From an uncultured Collinsella sp. (GTDB lineage Bacteria > Actinomycetota > Coriobacteriia > Coriobacteriales > Coriobacteriaceae): a stretch of 17,407 bases of DNA. A program made the position numbers and the translations under genes. Below the pieces are notes generated by a model. That model saw only the letters and a program-made list of their open reading frames with translations. It was not told the origin of the DNA and searched no databases. Below are positions 1 to 9,938 of the stretch, in pieces. Position 1 is the first letter of the stretch. Each line of letters starts with the position of its first letter. Location of the stretch: NCBI GenBank assembly GCA_902464965.1, contig CABQLI010000046.1:1-17407 (forward strand), in the 5' to 3' direction.

Positions 1-309
1 CGTCCCCAGCACCACGACATGTTTGCCGCCGGCATTGATCGCAGCCCAGCCCGAGGCCTGGTCACAACCGACCGCGCCGCCCGAAACTACCGTCACTCCC
101 GCCTCGACCGCCACCTTTGCCGCAAGCTCTGCCACGGCAAGACCATACGGCGAGGCCTTGCGCGCGCCGATGATGGAGAGCGCGGGCGTCGAAAGCACCT
201 CGGGGTTGCCGCGCACATAAAGCGTCTGGGGTACATCAGAAAGCTCCAAAACGGTCTCGGGATACAACGCATCACCTGGATGCAGCTCGAAGGTCCCCTC
301 AGCTATCAT
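1..309 (-). CDS. dprA: DNA-processing protein DprA (partial, 3' end outside window)
   Basis: The first 103 codons of a DprA/Smf Rossmann-fold protein, which in known members binds incoming single-stranded DNA and loads RecA during transformation. Visible family blocks are YPETVLELSDVPQTLYVRGN (residues 16-35), SIIGARKASPYG (about 46-57), and a GG-rich nucleotide-fold block ending in HVVVLGT (residues 97-103). The start ATG overlaps the comM stop as ATGA, which supports it and implies translational coupling. A GGAGG-like site lies just upstream inside the comM end. Two oddities are visible. Only about 15 residues precede the conserved YP block, so the N-terminal SAM-like domain found in many DprAs is absent. 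The usual SGxARGID..AH signature reads SGGAVGCDQASGW, without the Arg, Ile and His. The C-terminal part lies beyond base 1. Confidence 0.9.
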   Translation of the reverse strand, partial: MIAEGTFELHPGDALYPETVLELSDVPQTLYVRGNPEVLSTPALSIIGARKASPYGLAVAELAAKVAVEAGVTVVSGGAVGCDQASGWAAINAGGKHVVVLGT

Positions 310-1829
310 TGGTCCCTCCTTCCCTGGTACATCGCCGCCTCGAGCACGTGGTCCCGCGTCACTTGCTCGCTCTCGGCGACGTCAGCGATTGTACGCGCGA
401 TACGCACCAGGCGTACGATGCCGCGGCCCGTGAGATGCGTGCGTTTGGATAGGCCGAGTACGCATTTCTCGGCAGCATCATCGAGCTCAAAGGTCGAAAC
501 GACGCCGTCAATGGACCGCGTCTCGTCATCCTCGGCCTCGGCATCCGCATCGTCCATACGGGACTCGCGCCAGGCGCGAAAGGCACGACCGCGCACAACG
601 TAGTCACGTAACTCGGCCGACGACATACCCTCCGCACCCTCGATAATCACTTGAGGGTCGGGACGGGTCACATCGATCATCATGTCGATACGGTCGGCCA
701 AGGGACCGCGCAGTTTAGACCGATAGCGCTCGACCATCGCCGCCGAGCAGCGACACGGTACCTCGCGATCGCCCAAAAAGCCGCAGGGGCAGGGATTGCT
801 CGCAGCCAGCAGCTGAAAGCGCGACGGGAAGGTAAAGGCCCCGTCGACGCGCACGATCCTCACGTAGCCGCGCTCGATGGGCTGACGCAGCGTCTGCAGC
901 ACGCCAGTGGGAAACTCGGCTAGCTCGTCCAAAAAGAGCACGCCGCCATGAGCTAGGCTGATTTCGCCCGGATGCACTGGACGTCCGCCGCCGATGAGGC
1001 CCGCGGTCGAAATGCTGTGATGCGGGCTGCGGAAGGGGCGATGCCCCGCAAGCAGTCCATCGATGTTCTCACCCAAGACCGAATGGATGCACAGCGCCTC
1101 CTGCTGGTCCTCGACGGAAAGCTCGGGCAGGATGCCGGTCATACGGCGTGCGAGCATCGTCTTGCCCGATCCCGGGGACCCGATCATGAGCAAGCCGAGT
1201 TCTCCTGCCGCCGCAAGCGCCATGCCGCGCTTGGCGACCTCCTGCCCCAACACGTCGGCATAGTCGAGCTCTGGCTCAAAGGTCGCCTCGACGCCCTCGG
1301 AATCCAAGTAGTGCCGGGCGGCATCGCCCATACCATGAGCAAGCTGAGACAAATGATCGATAAAGCCGCAATCCACGCCCGCGAGTGGCACATGCTGGTC
1401 GGACCTGCCGGCGATAAAAGACAGCCCCATGTCGCGAGCCAGCAGCTGGAACGCCACCTCGCCTTTGACGGGAAGCACCGTACCGTCCAAGCCGAGCTCG
1501 CCGGCGATAAGGCAGCGATCGAGGTTGTCGCGGGGGATCTGACCATCGGCTGCCAGAACCGCGATGGCGATGGGCAGATCAAAGCCGCTACCGGTCTTGC
1601 GAATATCGCCGGGCGCCAGATTGACCGTAATGCCAGAGCGCGGGATCTCGAACCCGGCGGAGCGCATCGCGCAGCGAATACGACCGCGCGACTCCATCAC
1701 CTCCATACTCGGAATGCCGAGCATTTGGATGCCCGGAACGCCGCCGGCAAGCGAGACCTCGACCGTGACGGGAATCGCCTCGACACCGCGGATGCAGGCC
1801 GCGTGAACGGCAAACGTCTCGAACGCCAT
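306..1829 (-). CDS. comM: YifB/ComM family Mg-chelatase-like AAA+ ATPase
   Basis: A 507-residue protein of normal YifB/ComM length. ComM in naturally transformable bacteria is a hexameric helicase promoting branch migration during recombination; the role here is inferred from family and from the dprA neighbour. Residues 1-170 form the Lon-protease-like N-terminal domain (LAPGDIRKTGSGFDLPIA near 71-88). Then come Walker A GSPGSGKT (217-224), Walker B GGVLFLDE (295-302), a CPCG...CRC cysteine cluster (347-361) and the C-terminal Mg-chelatase domain. The ATG at 1829 shares its A with the yraN stop (TGATG), and a weak AGG lies just upstream. An open frame continues upstream to 2027 but only overlaps yraN, so the coupled start is preferred. 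An Asp/Glu-rich insertion (RMDDADAEAEDDETR, about 424-438) sits in the C-terminal domain. Confidence 0.94.
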   Translation of the reverse strand: MAFETFAVHAACIRGVEAIPVTVEVSLAGGVPGIQMLGIPSMEVMESRGRIRCAMRSAGFEIPRSGITVNLAPGDIRKTGSGFDLPIAIAVLAADGQIPRDNLDRCLIAGELGLDGTVLPVKGEVAFQLLARDMGLSFIAGRSDQHVPLAGVDCGFIDHLSQLAHGMGDAARHYLDSEGVEATFEPELDYADVLGQEVAKRGMALAAAGELGLLMIGSPGSGKTMLARRMTGILPELSVEDQQEALCIHSVLGENIDGLLAGHRPFRSPHHSISTAGLIGGGRPVHPGEISLAHGGVLFLDELAEFPTGVLQTLRQPIERGYVRIVRVDGAFTFPSRFQLLAASNPCPCGFLGDREVPCRCSAAMVERYRSKLRGPLADRIDMMIDVTRPDPQVIIEGAEGMSSAELRDYVVRGRAFRAWRESRMDDADAEAEDDETRSIDGVVSTFELDDAAEKCVLGLSKRTHLTGRGIVRLVRIARTIADVAESEQVTRDHVLEAAMYQGRRDQ

Positions 1830-2314
1830 CACGAAACCTGCCAATCGAACGCGTTGTACTGGTGCTCGATCTCGGCGATATGCCCGCCGCGAATGGTGAC
1901 ACCCACAGCATCGAAGCGAATCGCCTTGAGCGGATAATGCTCCATGAGATAGCAACTTGCGATGCGGCGGTAGCGGCGTTGCTTTTGGGCGTCCACGGCC
2001 TCCTCGGGAAAGACCCGCGTGCTGCAATCCAGCGCAACGCGTCTGGTCTTGACCTCGGCCATCACCACGACATCGTCGAGCTCATCGAGCAGCACCAGGT
2101 CGGCCTCGCCCTCAGTGCAACGATAACCCTGCTCCAGCAAGGTGTAGCCGCGCTCGTTAAAGTAGTCGATGGTGATCAGCTCGCCCAGCATGCCCAGCTC
2201 GCGGGGACTGAGTCCCTTGATAAACTCGGGCGTCATCGCCCCGGAGTCGAGCTCGCCGTTTTCCCAACGCTCCTTGAGCTGCTGCGTCTTGCTCTTTTTG
2301 CTTGCGGCACTCAT
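1829..2314 (-). CDS. yraN: YraN/UPF0102 family endonuclease-like protein
   Basis: A 161-residue member of the YraN (UPF0102) family, which has a restriction-endonuclease-like fold and is usually found between rnhB and comM/dprA; its cellular role is poorly known. The PD-(D/E)XK-like pattern is visible: LGELITIDYF around Glu45, GEADLV with Asp72, and AEVKTR with Glu87 and Lys89. The first ~37 residues are a charged extension beyond the compact family core. The ATG at 2314 was chosen because an AAAGGAG Shine-Dalgarno sequence sits six bases upstream; the open frame extends to 2404 but that part has no ribosome binding site. It is first in a coupled yraN-comM-dprA unit, behind a strong terminator that separates it from rnhB. 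Its promoter should lie in the ~100 bp between them, but no convincing -35/-10 pair was seen. Confidence 0.9.
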   Translation of the reverse strand: MSAASKKSKTQQLKERWENGELDSGAMTPEFIKGLSPRELGMLGELITIDYFNERGYTLLEQGYRCTEGEADLVLLDELDDVVVMAEVKTRRVALDCSTRVFPEEAVDAQKQRRYRRIASCYLMEHYPLKAIRFDAVGVTIRGGHIAEIEHQYNAFDWQVS

Positions 2315-2412
2315 GGGATCTCCTTTCCCGCACACTGCATTGCCCCGATGATGAGGGCACCTTTCATGCGGGTAAGTACCGGAAGCAAACCAAAAGCTGA
2401 CCAAATGCCGTC

Positions 2413-2454
2413 AAAAAACGGGCCGTACGCAACAATGGTGTTGCACACGGCCCG
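2413..2454 (-). terminator. Rho-independent terminator after rnhB
   Basis: Bases 2419-2434 pair with 2439-2454 over a four-base loop. Fourteen of sixteen positions pair, with one 2-bp internal mismatch. On the minus strand the stem is followed immediately by six T (2418-2413). This is a textbook intrinsic terminator for the rnhB transcript. No T-run exists on the plus-strand side. Confidence 0.9.
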
Positions 2455-2503
2455 CTACCAGCTGGTTTACAAAACTCCAGAAGTCCCTGTCTCCACAATT
2501 GAC

Positions 2504-3292
2504 CTAGAAAAGGCGCTCAGTCTGCAGAAAGTTTCCGCAAAAGCTCACGCGGTGCAACGGACAAAGTCCATGTTTGCGAATGGCCTCGATGTGCTCGGGG
2601 CTCGCATAGCCCTTCGACTCGGCCAGATGGTACTCGGGGTACTCGGCGTCGTACTCGACCATCATCTCGTCACGCGTGACCTTGGCCATGATGGACGCCG
2701 CAGCGATGCAGGCGATCTTGGCATCGCCCTTCACCACATCGCGCTCGTTAGGAACGGCGCCCAAGGGGTTGCCATCCATAAGCACGCAATCGGGCTCGAG
2801 CCCCGTATCGGCCACGGCGCCCGCAACGGCGGTACGGATAGCACGGGCCATGCCCATCTCATCGATATCCTTAGGCGCGATATGGCAAAAACCGATCGCC
2901 GTCGCCACCTCGGCAATCTTCACTGAGAGCAACTCGCGGCGCGCCGGCGTGAGCTTTTTGGAATCATTGATGCCCCAGACGCGCGGCTCCATAGGAAGGC
3001 AGACGGCGCATACCGTCAAAGGACCGGCCACCGATCCGCGACCCACCTCGTCGACACCAACGACCACCCCATCGCCGCCAAGCTCATGCATAAGCTCGTA
3101 CATGTCATTGACGCGCTCGCGCTCGGCAAGCTCTTTGGCATGGCGTTTAAGAGCACGCTCGCAAGCCTTGATCACCTGCTGGCGCGGGTCCTCGCGATAA
3201 TGCTCCACGAGGGCGGGGATCTCCTCAAACGTTGCGCTCGCCAACTCACCGGCAACCTGCGATGCCGAAACCGAGCTCGTCATATTGGCCAT
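2504..3292 (-). CDS. rnhB: Ribonuclease HII
   Basis: A 262-residue RNase HII that nicks RNA-DNA hybrids, including single misincorporated ribonucleotides, in the cytoplasm. The acidic active site is complete: GVDEVGRG gives Asp81 and Glu82, MDGNP gives Asp173, and VKGDAKI gives Asp190. NDSKKL (109-114), AAASIMAKVTRD and the KGY tyrosine are also present. About 75 residues precede the catalytic domain, a helical charged N-terminal extension as seen in some longer Gram-positive RNase HII proteins. The start was set at the ATG at 3292, seven bases after AAGGAGG; the more upstream ATG at 3310 would lie before this site and the downstream ATG is less well placed. It follows rplS, with an intrinsic terminator in between, and ends before another strong terminator. 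Confidence 0.95.
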   Translation of the reverse strand: MANMTSSVSASQVAGELASATFEEIPALVEHYREDPRQQVIKACERALKRHAKELAERERVNDMYELMHELGGDGVVVGVDEVGRGSVAGPLTVCAVCLPMEPRVWGINDSKKLTPARRELLSVKIAEVATAIGFCHIAPKDIDEMGMARAIRTAVAGAVADTGLEPDCVLMDGNPLGAVPNERDVVKGDAKIACIAAASIMAKVTRDEMMVEYDAEYPEYHLAESKGYASPEHIEAIRKHGLCPLHRVSFCGNFLQTERLF

Positions 3293-3320
3293 ACCAGGCC
3301 CTCCTTGCATGCAAATCAGA

Positions 3321-3351
3321 TAAAAAGAAGGGCCACCCGAAGGTGACCCTT
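3321..3351 (-). terminator. Rho-independent terminator after rplS
   Basis: A ten-base-pair stem (3328-3337 with 3342-3351, one G-T wobble) is closed by a TTCG tetraloop on the minus strand and followed by C then five T (3326-3322). It ends only about 15 nt upstream of the rnhB Shine-Dalgarno sequence at 3300-3306. rnhB must therefore rely on read-through or on a promoter buried in or before this hairpin. Confidence 0.88.
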
Positions 3352-3385
3352 ACGTCCAAACGAGTGGACAGACGCTGCGATCTTC

Positions 3386-3727
3386 TTAGCGCTTCTCGGG
3401 GATGCGAGCAGCCTTGCCCACCTTGTCGCGGAGGTAGTACAGCTTGGCGCGACGGACGCGACCATGGCGAACGACCTCGAGCTTGGCGATCTTGGGGCTG
3501 TGAAGCGGGAAGGTACGCTCAACACCGACACCGAAGGACATCTTGCGGACGGTGAAGGTCTCGCGGGCACCGGCGCCGGCCATGCGGATGACGTCGCCCT
3601 GGAAGACCTGGATGCGCTCGCGGTCGCCTTCCTTAATGCGGTAGTGAACCTTGACGTTGTCGGCGACGCGAACCTGAGGAATGTCCTCGCGGATCTGCTG
3701 ACGCTCGATTGCGCGGATGTAATCCAT
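3386..3727 (-). CDS. rplS: 50S ribosomal protein L19
   Basis: A 113-residue L19 protein of the large ribosomal subunit, located at the 30S-50S interface. Recognisable blocks are FQGDVI (near residue 41), TFTVRKMSFGVGVERTFPLH and the C-terminal RHGRVRRAKLYYLRD. The start is the ATG at 3727, preceded by AAGGA at seven bases; a TTG two codons upstream is less plausible because it falls inside that spacing. In many bacteria rplS directly follows trmD. Here it is about 8 kb away from trmD in the same orientation, separated by lepB, glyQS, ppsR and ppdK, and it has its own promoter, leader hairpin and terminator. Confidence 0.97.
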   Translation of the reverse strand: MDYIRAIERQQIREDIPQVRVADNVKVHYRIKEGDRERIQVFQGDVIRMAGAGARETFTVRKMSFGVGVERTFPLHSPKIAKLEVVRHGRVRRAKLYYLRDKVGKAARIPEKR

Positions 3728-3751
3728 GTGCAATTCCTTACTCTTCTAGAG

Positions 3752-3775
3752 GTGCCGTACCACCTTGGCCGGCAC
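3752..3775 (-). promoter_or_regulatory. Hairpin in the rplS 5' leader
   Basis: GTGCCG (3752-3757) pairs perfectly with CGGCAC (3770-3775), and a further CCA/TGG pairing inside gives about nine paired positions. It sits between the predicted transcription start (about 3790) and the rplS ribosome binding site. Several bacterial groups have L19 leader RNAs that autoregulate rplS; whether this hairpin belongs to such a motif is only inference. Confidence 0.4.
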
Positions 3776-3796
3776 GTAGTTGAACAAACGTATTCG

Positions 3797-3824
3797 AGTA
3801 TACACGCGCGGGTTTCTGCTGCAA
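3797..3824 (-). promoter_or_regulatory. Sigma70-type promoter for rplS
   Basis: On the minus strand, TTGCAG (3824-3819), a 16-bp spacer and TATACT (3802-3797). Both elements are close to consensus and lie in an AT-richer spacer downstream of the ppdK hairpin. The predicted start near 3790 gives a leader of about 63 nt ahead of the rplS ATG. Confidence 0.7.
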
Positions 3825-3870
3825 GAACAATTTTTTACGCAGACAAAAAGACAAAACCCGAACATGATAA

Positions 3871-3898
3871 CCGCCCGTCTCACGAATGAGACGGGCGG
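3871..3898 (-). terminator. Perfect 12-bp hairpin after ppdK, probable terminator
   Basis: Bases 3871-3882 pair perfectly with 3887-3898 around a TTCG loop (minus strand), starting 38 nt after the ppdK stop. The downstream minus sequence begins TTATCATGTT, a poor U-tract. It may be an inefficient intrinsic terminator or mainly an RNA 3'-end stabiliser. Its position between ppdK and the rplS promoter fits transcript separation. Confidence 0.65.
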
Positions 3899-3936
3899 CA
3901 TGAAGGGGGCTACGCTAGGCGTCTAAACCCAAAACG

Positions 3937-6687
<2,751 letters not shown>

Positions 6688-6809
6688 GATACTTCCCCTT
6701 CCATGCGCTTACGCGCACGACCGTGGTAACGAATCGACCCGCCGGATGCGGGCCGTGAGGGAACTATACGGCCGGATTTGAACGGGCTTGAGCAGAGGAT
6801 ACGCGGTTT

Positions 6810-6848
6810 GGTAAACGTGCTAAAACTGGCGGTAAACGGTAGGTAAAG
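6810..6848. repeat. Phased GGTAAA(C) direct repeats upstream of ppdK
   Basis: GGTAAAC begins at 6810 and 6831 and GGTAAAG at 6842. A degenerate copy (GCTAAAAC) begins at 6819. Spacings of about 10, 11 and 11 bp put the copies on one face of the helix. They lie in the 250-bp ppsR-ppdK spacer, about 42-80 bp upstream of a weak TATAGT -10. A nearby GGTTACC (6851-6857) may extend the array. The remaining spacer is AT-rich and shows no convincing gene or terminator. A regulator-binding role is inference. Confidence 0.4.
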
Positions 6849-6937
6849 TTGGTTACCTTATGAAGATACCACTACAATAAAAAAGCAGGTCAGATGCGAT
6901 GTTTTTGCTAAATCGCTTTATCAAAATGCTACTAATA

Positions 6938-7804
6938 TTAGGCGCGGCGGGTGGCTCGGCGGGCGCGAGCTTCTTGGATTTCCTCCAAGTGGCTAATGAT
7001 CTCGGCAGCGCTTTCCTCGATGGCCTTGCCGTCGGTACGCACCACAAAGCAGCCTAGGCGCTTCATGAGGGCACGAGCTTCCTCGAGCTCGCTGCGCACG
7101 CTCTCGGGCTCGGCATAGGAGCCGGCAACGGCACGGGCGTAGTCATCGCCCAAGCGGCTATCGCGAATTTCGGAAATCACATCGACGGTCGAAATCAGGC
7201 CGAATAACCGCATCGGGTCAACCTCGTAAATCGACTTCGGCGGCTCCATGCCATGGGCCAACGGAACATTGGCAACCTTGTAACCTTGATAGGCCAAATA
7301 CATCGACAGCGGCGTCTTGGACGTGCGCGATACGCCCAGCAGCACGATATCGGCACCCGACAGATCGTCGCAGCCGCGCCCGTCATCGTGCTCAACGAAA
7401 TACTCCATGGCCTCGATACGATGGAAATAGCGGTCATCGGTCCTGTGAATCACGCCCGCAACGCCCTTGGGCGGCACACCGATGAGCGACGACAGCACGG
7501 CGAGCGTCGGACCGATCAGGTCGACCGAGCGAATGTGCAGCATGCCCAAGTAGTCGAGCACACGAGCACGAAGGGCCGGGTCGACAATGGTGTGGAACAC
7601 GGCGATATCGCGATGGTCGGCATCGACGCGCGGCCCCACAAATGACTTGACCTGCTCCACGGAGGTCACCTTGGGCAGGCGCAAAACGCAAAAAGCCCCT
7701 TCATCAAATTGCCCGGACGCCGCAAGCACCACCTCACAAGCGGTATCACCGAGCGAGTCGGAGATAACGATAACGGTGGGACGAGCGGTGACCGGGCAAT
7801 CCAT
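6938..7804 (-). CDS. ppsR: PPDK regulatory protein (bifunctional kinase/pyrophosphorylase, DUF299)
   Basis: A 288-residue DUF299 (YqfL/PpsR) protein. Known members use ADP to phosphorylate a threonine beside the catalytic histidine of PPDK, inactivating it, and reverse this by phosphate-dependent removal that releases PPi. Visible features are the N-terminal VIVISDSLGDTA (11-22) and the P-loop-like GVSRTSKTPLS (157-167), followed by the conserved NVPLA (179-183). The target ppdK is the next gene downstream, with a Thr-Ser-His active-site triad, so this is a PPDK rather than a PEP synthase regulator. The ATG at 7804 is preceded by AAAGGAG at six bases. It lies 34 nt after glyS and is probably cotranscribed with glyQS. 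The last ~30 residues are a charged Arg/Glu-rich tail. Confidence 0.95.
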   Translation of the reverse strand: MDCPVTARPTVIVISDSLGDTACEVVLAASGQFDEGAFCVLRLPKVTSVEQVKSFVGPRVDADHRDIAVFHTIVDPALRARVLDYLGMLHIRSVDLIGPTLAVLSSLIGVPPKGVAGVIHRTDDRYFHRIEAMEYFVEHDDGRGCDDLSGADIVLLGVSRTSKTPLSMYLAYQGYKVANVPLAHGMEPPKSIYEVDPMRLFGLISTVDVISEIRDSRLGDDYARAVAGSYAEPESVRSELEEARALMKRLGCFVVRTDGKAIEESAAEIISHLEEIQEARARRATRRA

Positions 7805-7838
7805 GCGGGGCTCCTTTTGCGCTTATGCGCAGGCTAGC

Positions 7839-9935
7839 TTACTTTTTGCGGGCAAGCTCACCGATGTTGGCGATGCCGGAGAAAACGGCCTCGAAGCGGT
7901 TGAGCAGCTTAAGGCGATTATCGCGGAGCTGCTCGTCCTTGTCCATGACCATAACCTCGTCAAAGAAACGGTCGATGGGGGCACGCAGGGCGGCAAGGGC
8001 GGCAAATGCGGCCGGGTAATCCTCAGCGGCGAGAGCAGCATCGACGGCGGTCTGAGCGGCCTCGGAGGCATCGGCAAGCGCGAGCTCGGCCTCGCCCATC
8101 AGGCTGCGGTCGTACTCCGCACCCAGCTCGGGCTTGGAGATATGCGCGGCGCGGGCATAGGCGGTCGCCAGGTTGTCGAACGTCTCAGCGTCGTTCTTGC
8201 GGGCCTCGTCGAGGGCGGCGCAGCGGGCGAAGAAGACCGACGGCGCGATGATGTGTACCGCGGAGACGGCGGCAACAGTGTCGGCCGGGATCTTTTCGTC
8301 GCGGGCCATGCTCACCAAGCGGCCATGGAAGAAGTCTCGAACCTGCTGGGCGACCTCGGCGGCGTCGAACTCAATGCCCTGCTCACTGTAGAGCTCGAGG
8401 GCGAAGTCGATGAGCGACGTGGGGTCGATCGGCAGACGGTCACGCAGAATGTTGATGATGCCGATAGCGGCACGACGCAGCGCGTAGGGGTCGGAGGAGC
8501 CGGTCGGGGGCTCGCCAATGGCAAAGATACCGGCGATGGTATCGAGCTTGTCGGCGCAGGCCACGATGCAGCCAGCGGTACCCTCGGGCAACTCGTCACC
8601 GGCAAAGCGAGGACGATAATGATCGCGAATGGCGTGGGCGACCTCGTCGTTCTCCCCCATCGCGCAGGCGTAGTAACCGCCCATCACGCCCTGCTGGCTC
8701 GTGAACTCGACGACGGCGTTGGACACCAGGTCGGCCTTGCACAGATGTGCGGCGCGAGCAGCGTCGGCGGCAAGATGGGCGCCCAGATGAGCCTCGCGGG
8801 CAATAGCGAGCGCAAGCTGCTCAATACGCTCGGACTTGGCGAGCACGCTACCGAGCTTCTCCTGGAAGGCAACCTTGGCCAAACGCTCACGGAACTCGTC
8901 GAGGGAGATCTTCAGGTCCTCCTCGTAGAAGAACTTGGCGTCGTCCAAACGGGCACGAACGACGCGCTCGTTGCCGTCGATCACGCGCTCGGCATTCTCG
9001 GGCTTGCTGTTGGAAACGACCACGAATTCACGCGTGAGCTTGCCCTCGCCGTCATAGATCGGGAAGTAGCGCTGGTTGGTGAGCATGGACTCGCAGATGA
9101 TCTCGTGCGGGACCTTGAGGAACTCCTCATCGAAGGTACCGACGAGCACCGTCGGCCACTCGCAGAGGTTGATGACCTCCTCAAAGACCTTCTTGGGCGT
9201 ATCGACATGGCAGCCGGGACGGGCAGCCTCGACCTCGGCGATACCGGCAAGGATCGCCTCGCGACGGCGCTCGGCAGAAAGCACGCCGGCGTCCTTGAGC
9301 ACCTGCTCGTAGACGGCGGGGCTGGCAACCACATGGTCGCCAGGGCCAAGTACGCGATGACCACGCGTGGTGTTGCCACTCGTCACGTCGGCAAACGACA
9401 CGGGCACAACATCCTCGCCCAAAAGACAGCAGATCCAACGGACCGGACGAACAAAGGTCGCGTGCTCGTGGCCCCAGCGCTGGCTGCGGTAGTTGGGCCA
9501 CTGCAGGCCGGCAATAGTCTTCTCGCACAGAGCGGTCAGAATCGGGGTTGCCGGTGCGGAGGGAATATTCTTCTCGGCGAACACATACTCGCGACCGTCA
9601 GTGTCCTCGCGACGGACCAGGTCCTCGGCAGCCACACCGCACTTGCGGGCAAAGCCCTGGGCGGCCTTGGTGGCGTTGCCGTCGGCATCGAAGGCAATGT
9701 TTGCCGCGGGACCGCGCTTGACCTCATGGACCTCATCGGTCGCAGTGGCGACATCGGCCACGAGCGCAGCCAGACGACGCGGGCTCGAGATCACGCGGAC
9801 CTCGCCATGGGCCAGACCGGCCTCGTCGAGGCCCTTGGCGATCATGGTGCCAAGCTGCTTGACGGCATTGTTCAACGGTGCGGAGGGCATTTCCTCCGTA
9901 CCAATCTCAAACAGGAAATCCTTAGCGTCTGCCAT
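7839..9935 (-). CDS. glyS: Glycine-tRNA ligase, beta subunit
   Basis: A 698-residue beta subunit of the heterotetrameric (alpha2beta2) glycyl-tRNA synthetase, mainly responsible for tRNA recognition. It shows the N-terminal FLFEIGTEEMP block (7-17), the central RVVRARLDDAKFFYEEDL block, the HD-like region containing EFTSQQGVMGGYYA, then ADKLDTIAGIF and GSSDPYALRRAAIG leading into the C-terminal anticodon-binding domain. Length is normal for the family. The ATG at 9935 lies 3 nt after the glyQ stop, and the ribosome binding site (GAGGTG) is inside glyQ, so the two are translationally linked. Many other Actinomycetota use the single-chain GlyRS instead, which makes the two-gene form informative about lineage. 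Confidence 0.97.
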   Translation of the reverse strand: MADAKDFLFEIGTEEMPSAPLNNAVKQLGTMIAKGLDEAGLAHGEVRVISSPRRLAALVADVATATDEVHEVKRGPAANIAFDADGNATKAAQGFARKCGVAAEDLVRREDTDGREYVFAEKNIPSAPATPILTALCEKTIAGLQWPNYRSQRWGHEHATFVRPVRWICCLLGEDVVPVSFADVTSGNTTRGHRVLGPGDHVVASPAVYEQVLKDAGVLSAERRREAILAGIAEVEAARPGCHVDTPKKVFEEVINLCEWPTVLVGTFDEEFLKVPHEIICESMLTNQRYFPIYDGEGKLTREFVVVSNSKPENAERVIDGNERVVRARLDDAKFFYEEDLKISLDEFRERLAKVAFQEKLGSVLAKSERIEQLALAIAREAHLGAHLAADAARAAHLCKADLVSNAVVEFTSQQGVMGGYYACAMGENDEVAHAIRDHYRPRFAGDELPEGTAGCIVACADKLDTIAGIFAIGEPPTGSSDPYALRRAAIGIINILRDRLPIDPTSLIDFALELYSEQGIEFDAAEVAQQVRDFFHGRLVSMARDEKIPADTVAAVSAVHIIAPSVFFARCAALDEARKNDAETFDNLATAYARAAHISKPELGAEYDRSLMGEAELALADASEAAQTAVDAALAAEDYPAAFAALAALRAPIDRFFDEVMVMDKDEQLRDNRLKLLNRFEAVFSGIANIGELARKK

Positions 9936-9938
9936 GGC

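Noticed and set aside
972..2926. Long plus-strand open frames opposite comM, yraN and rnhB
   Set aside because: The minus-strand genes carry intact family motifs; the plus-strand translations are compositionally biased shadows with no recognisable domain.
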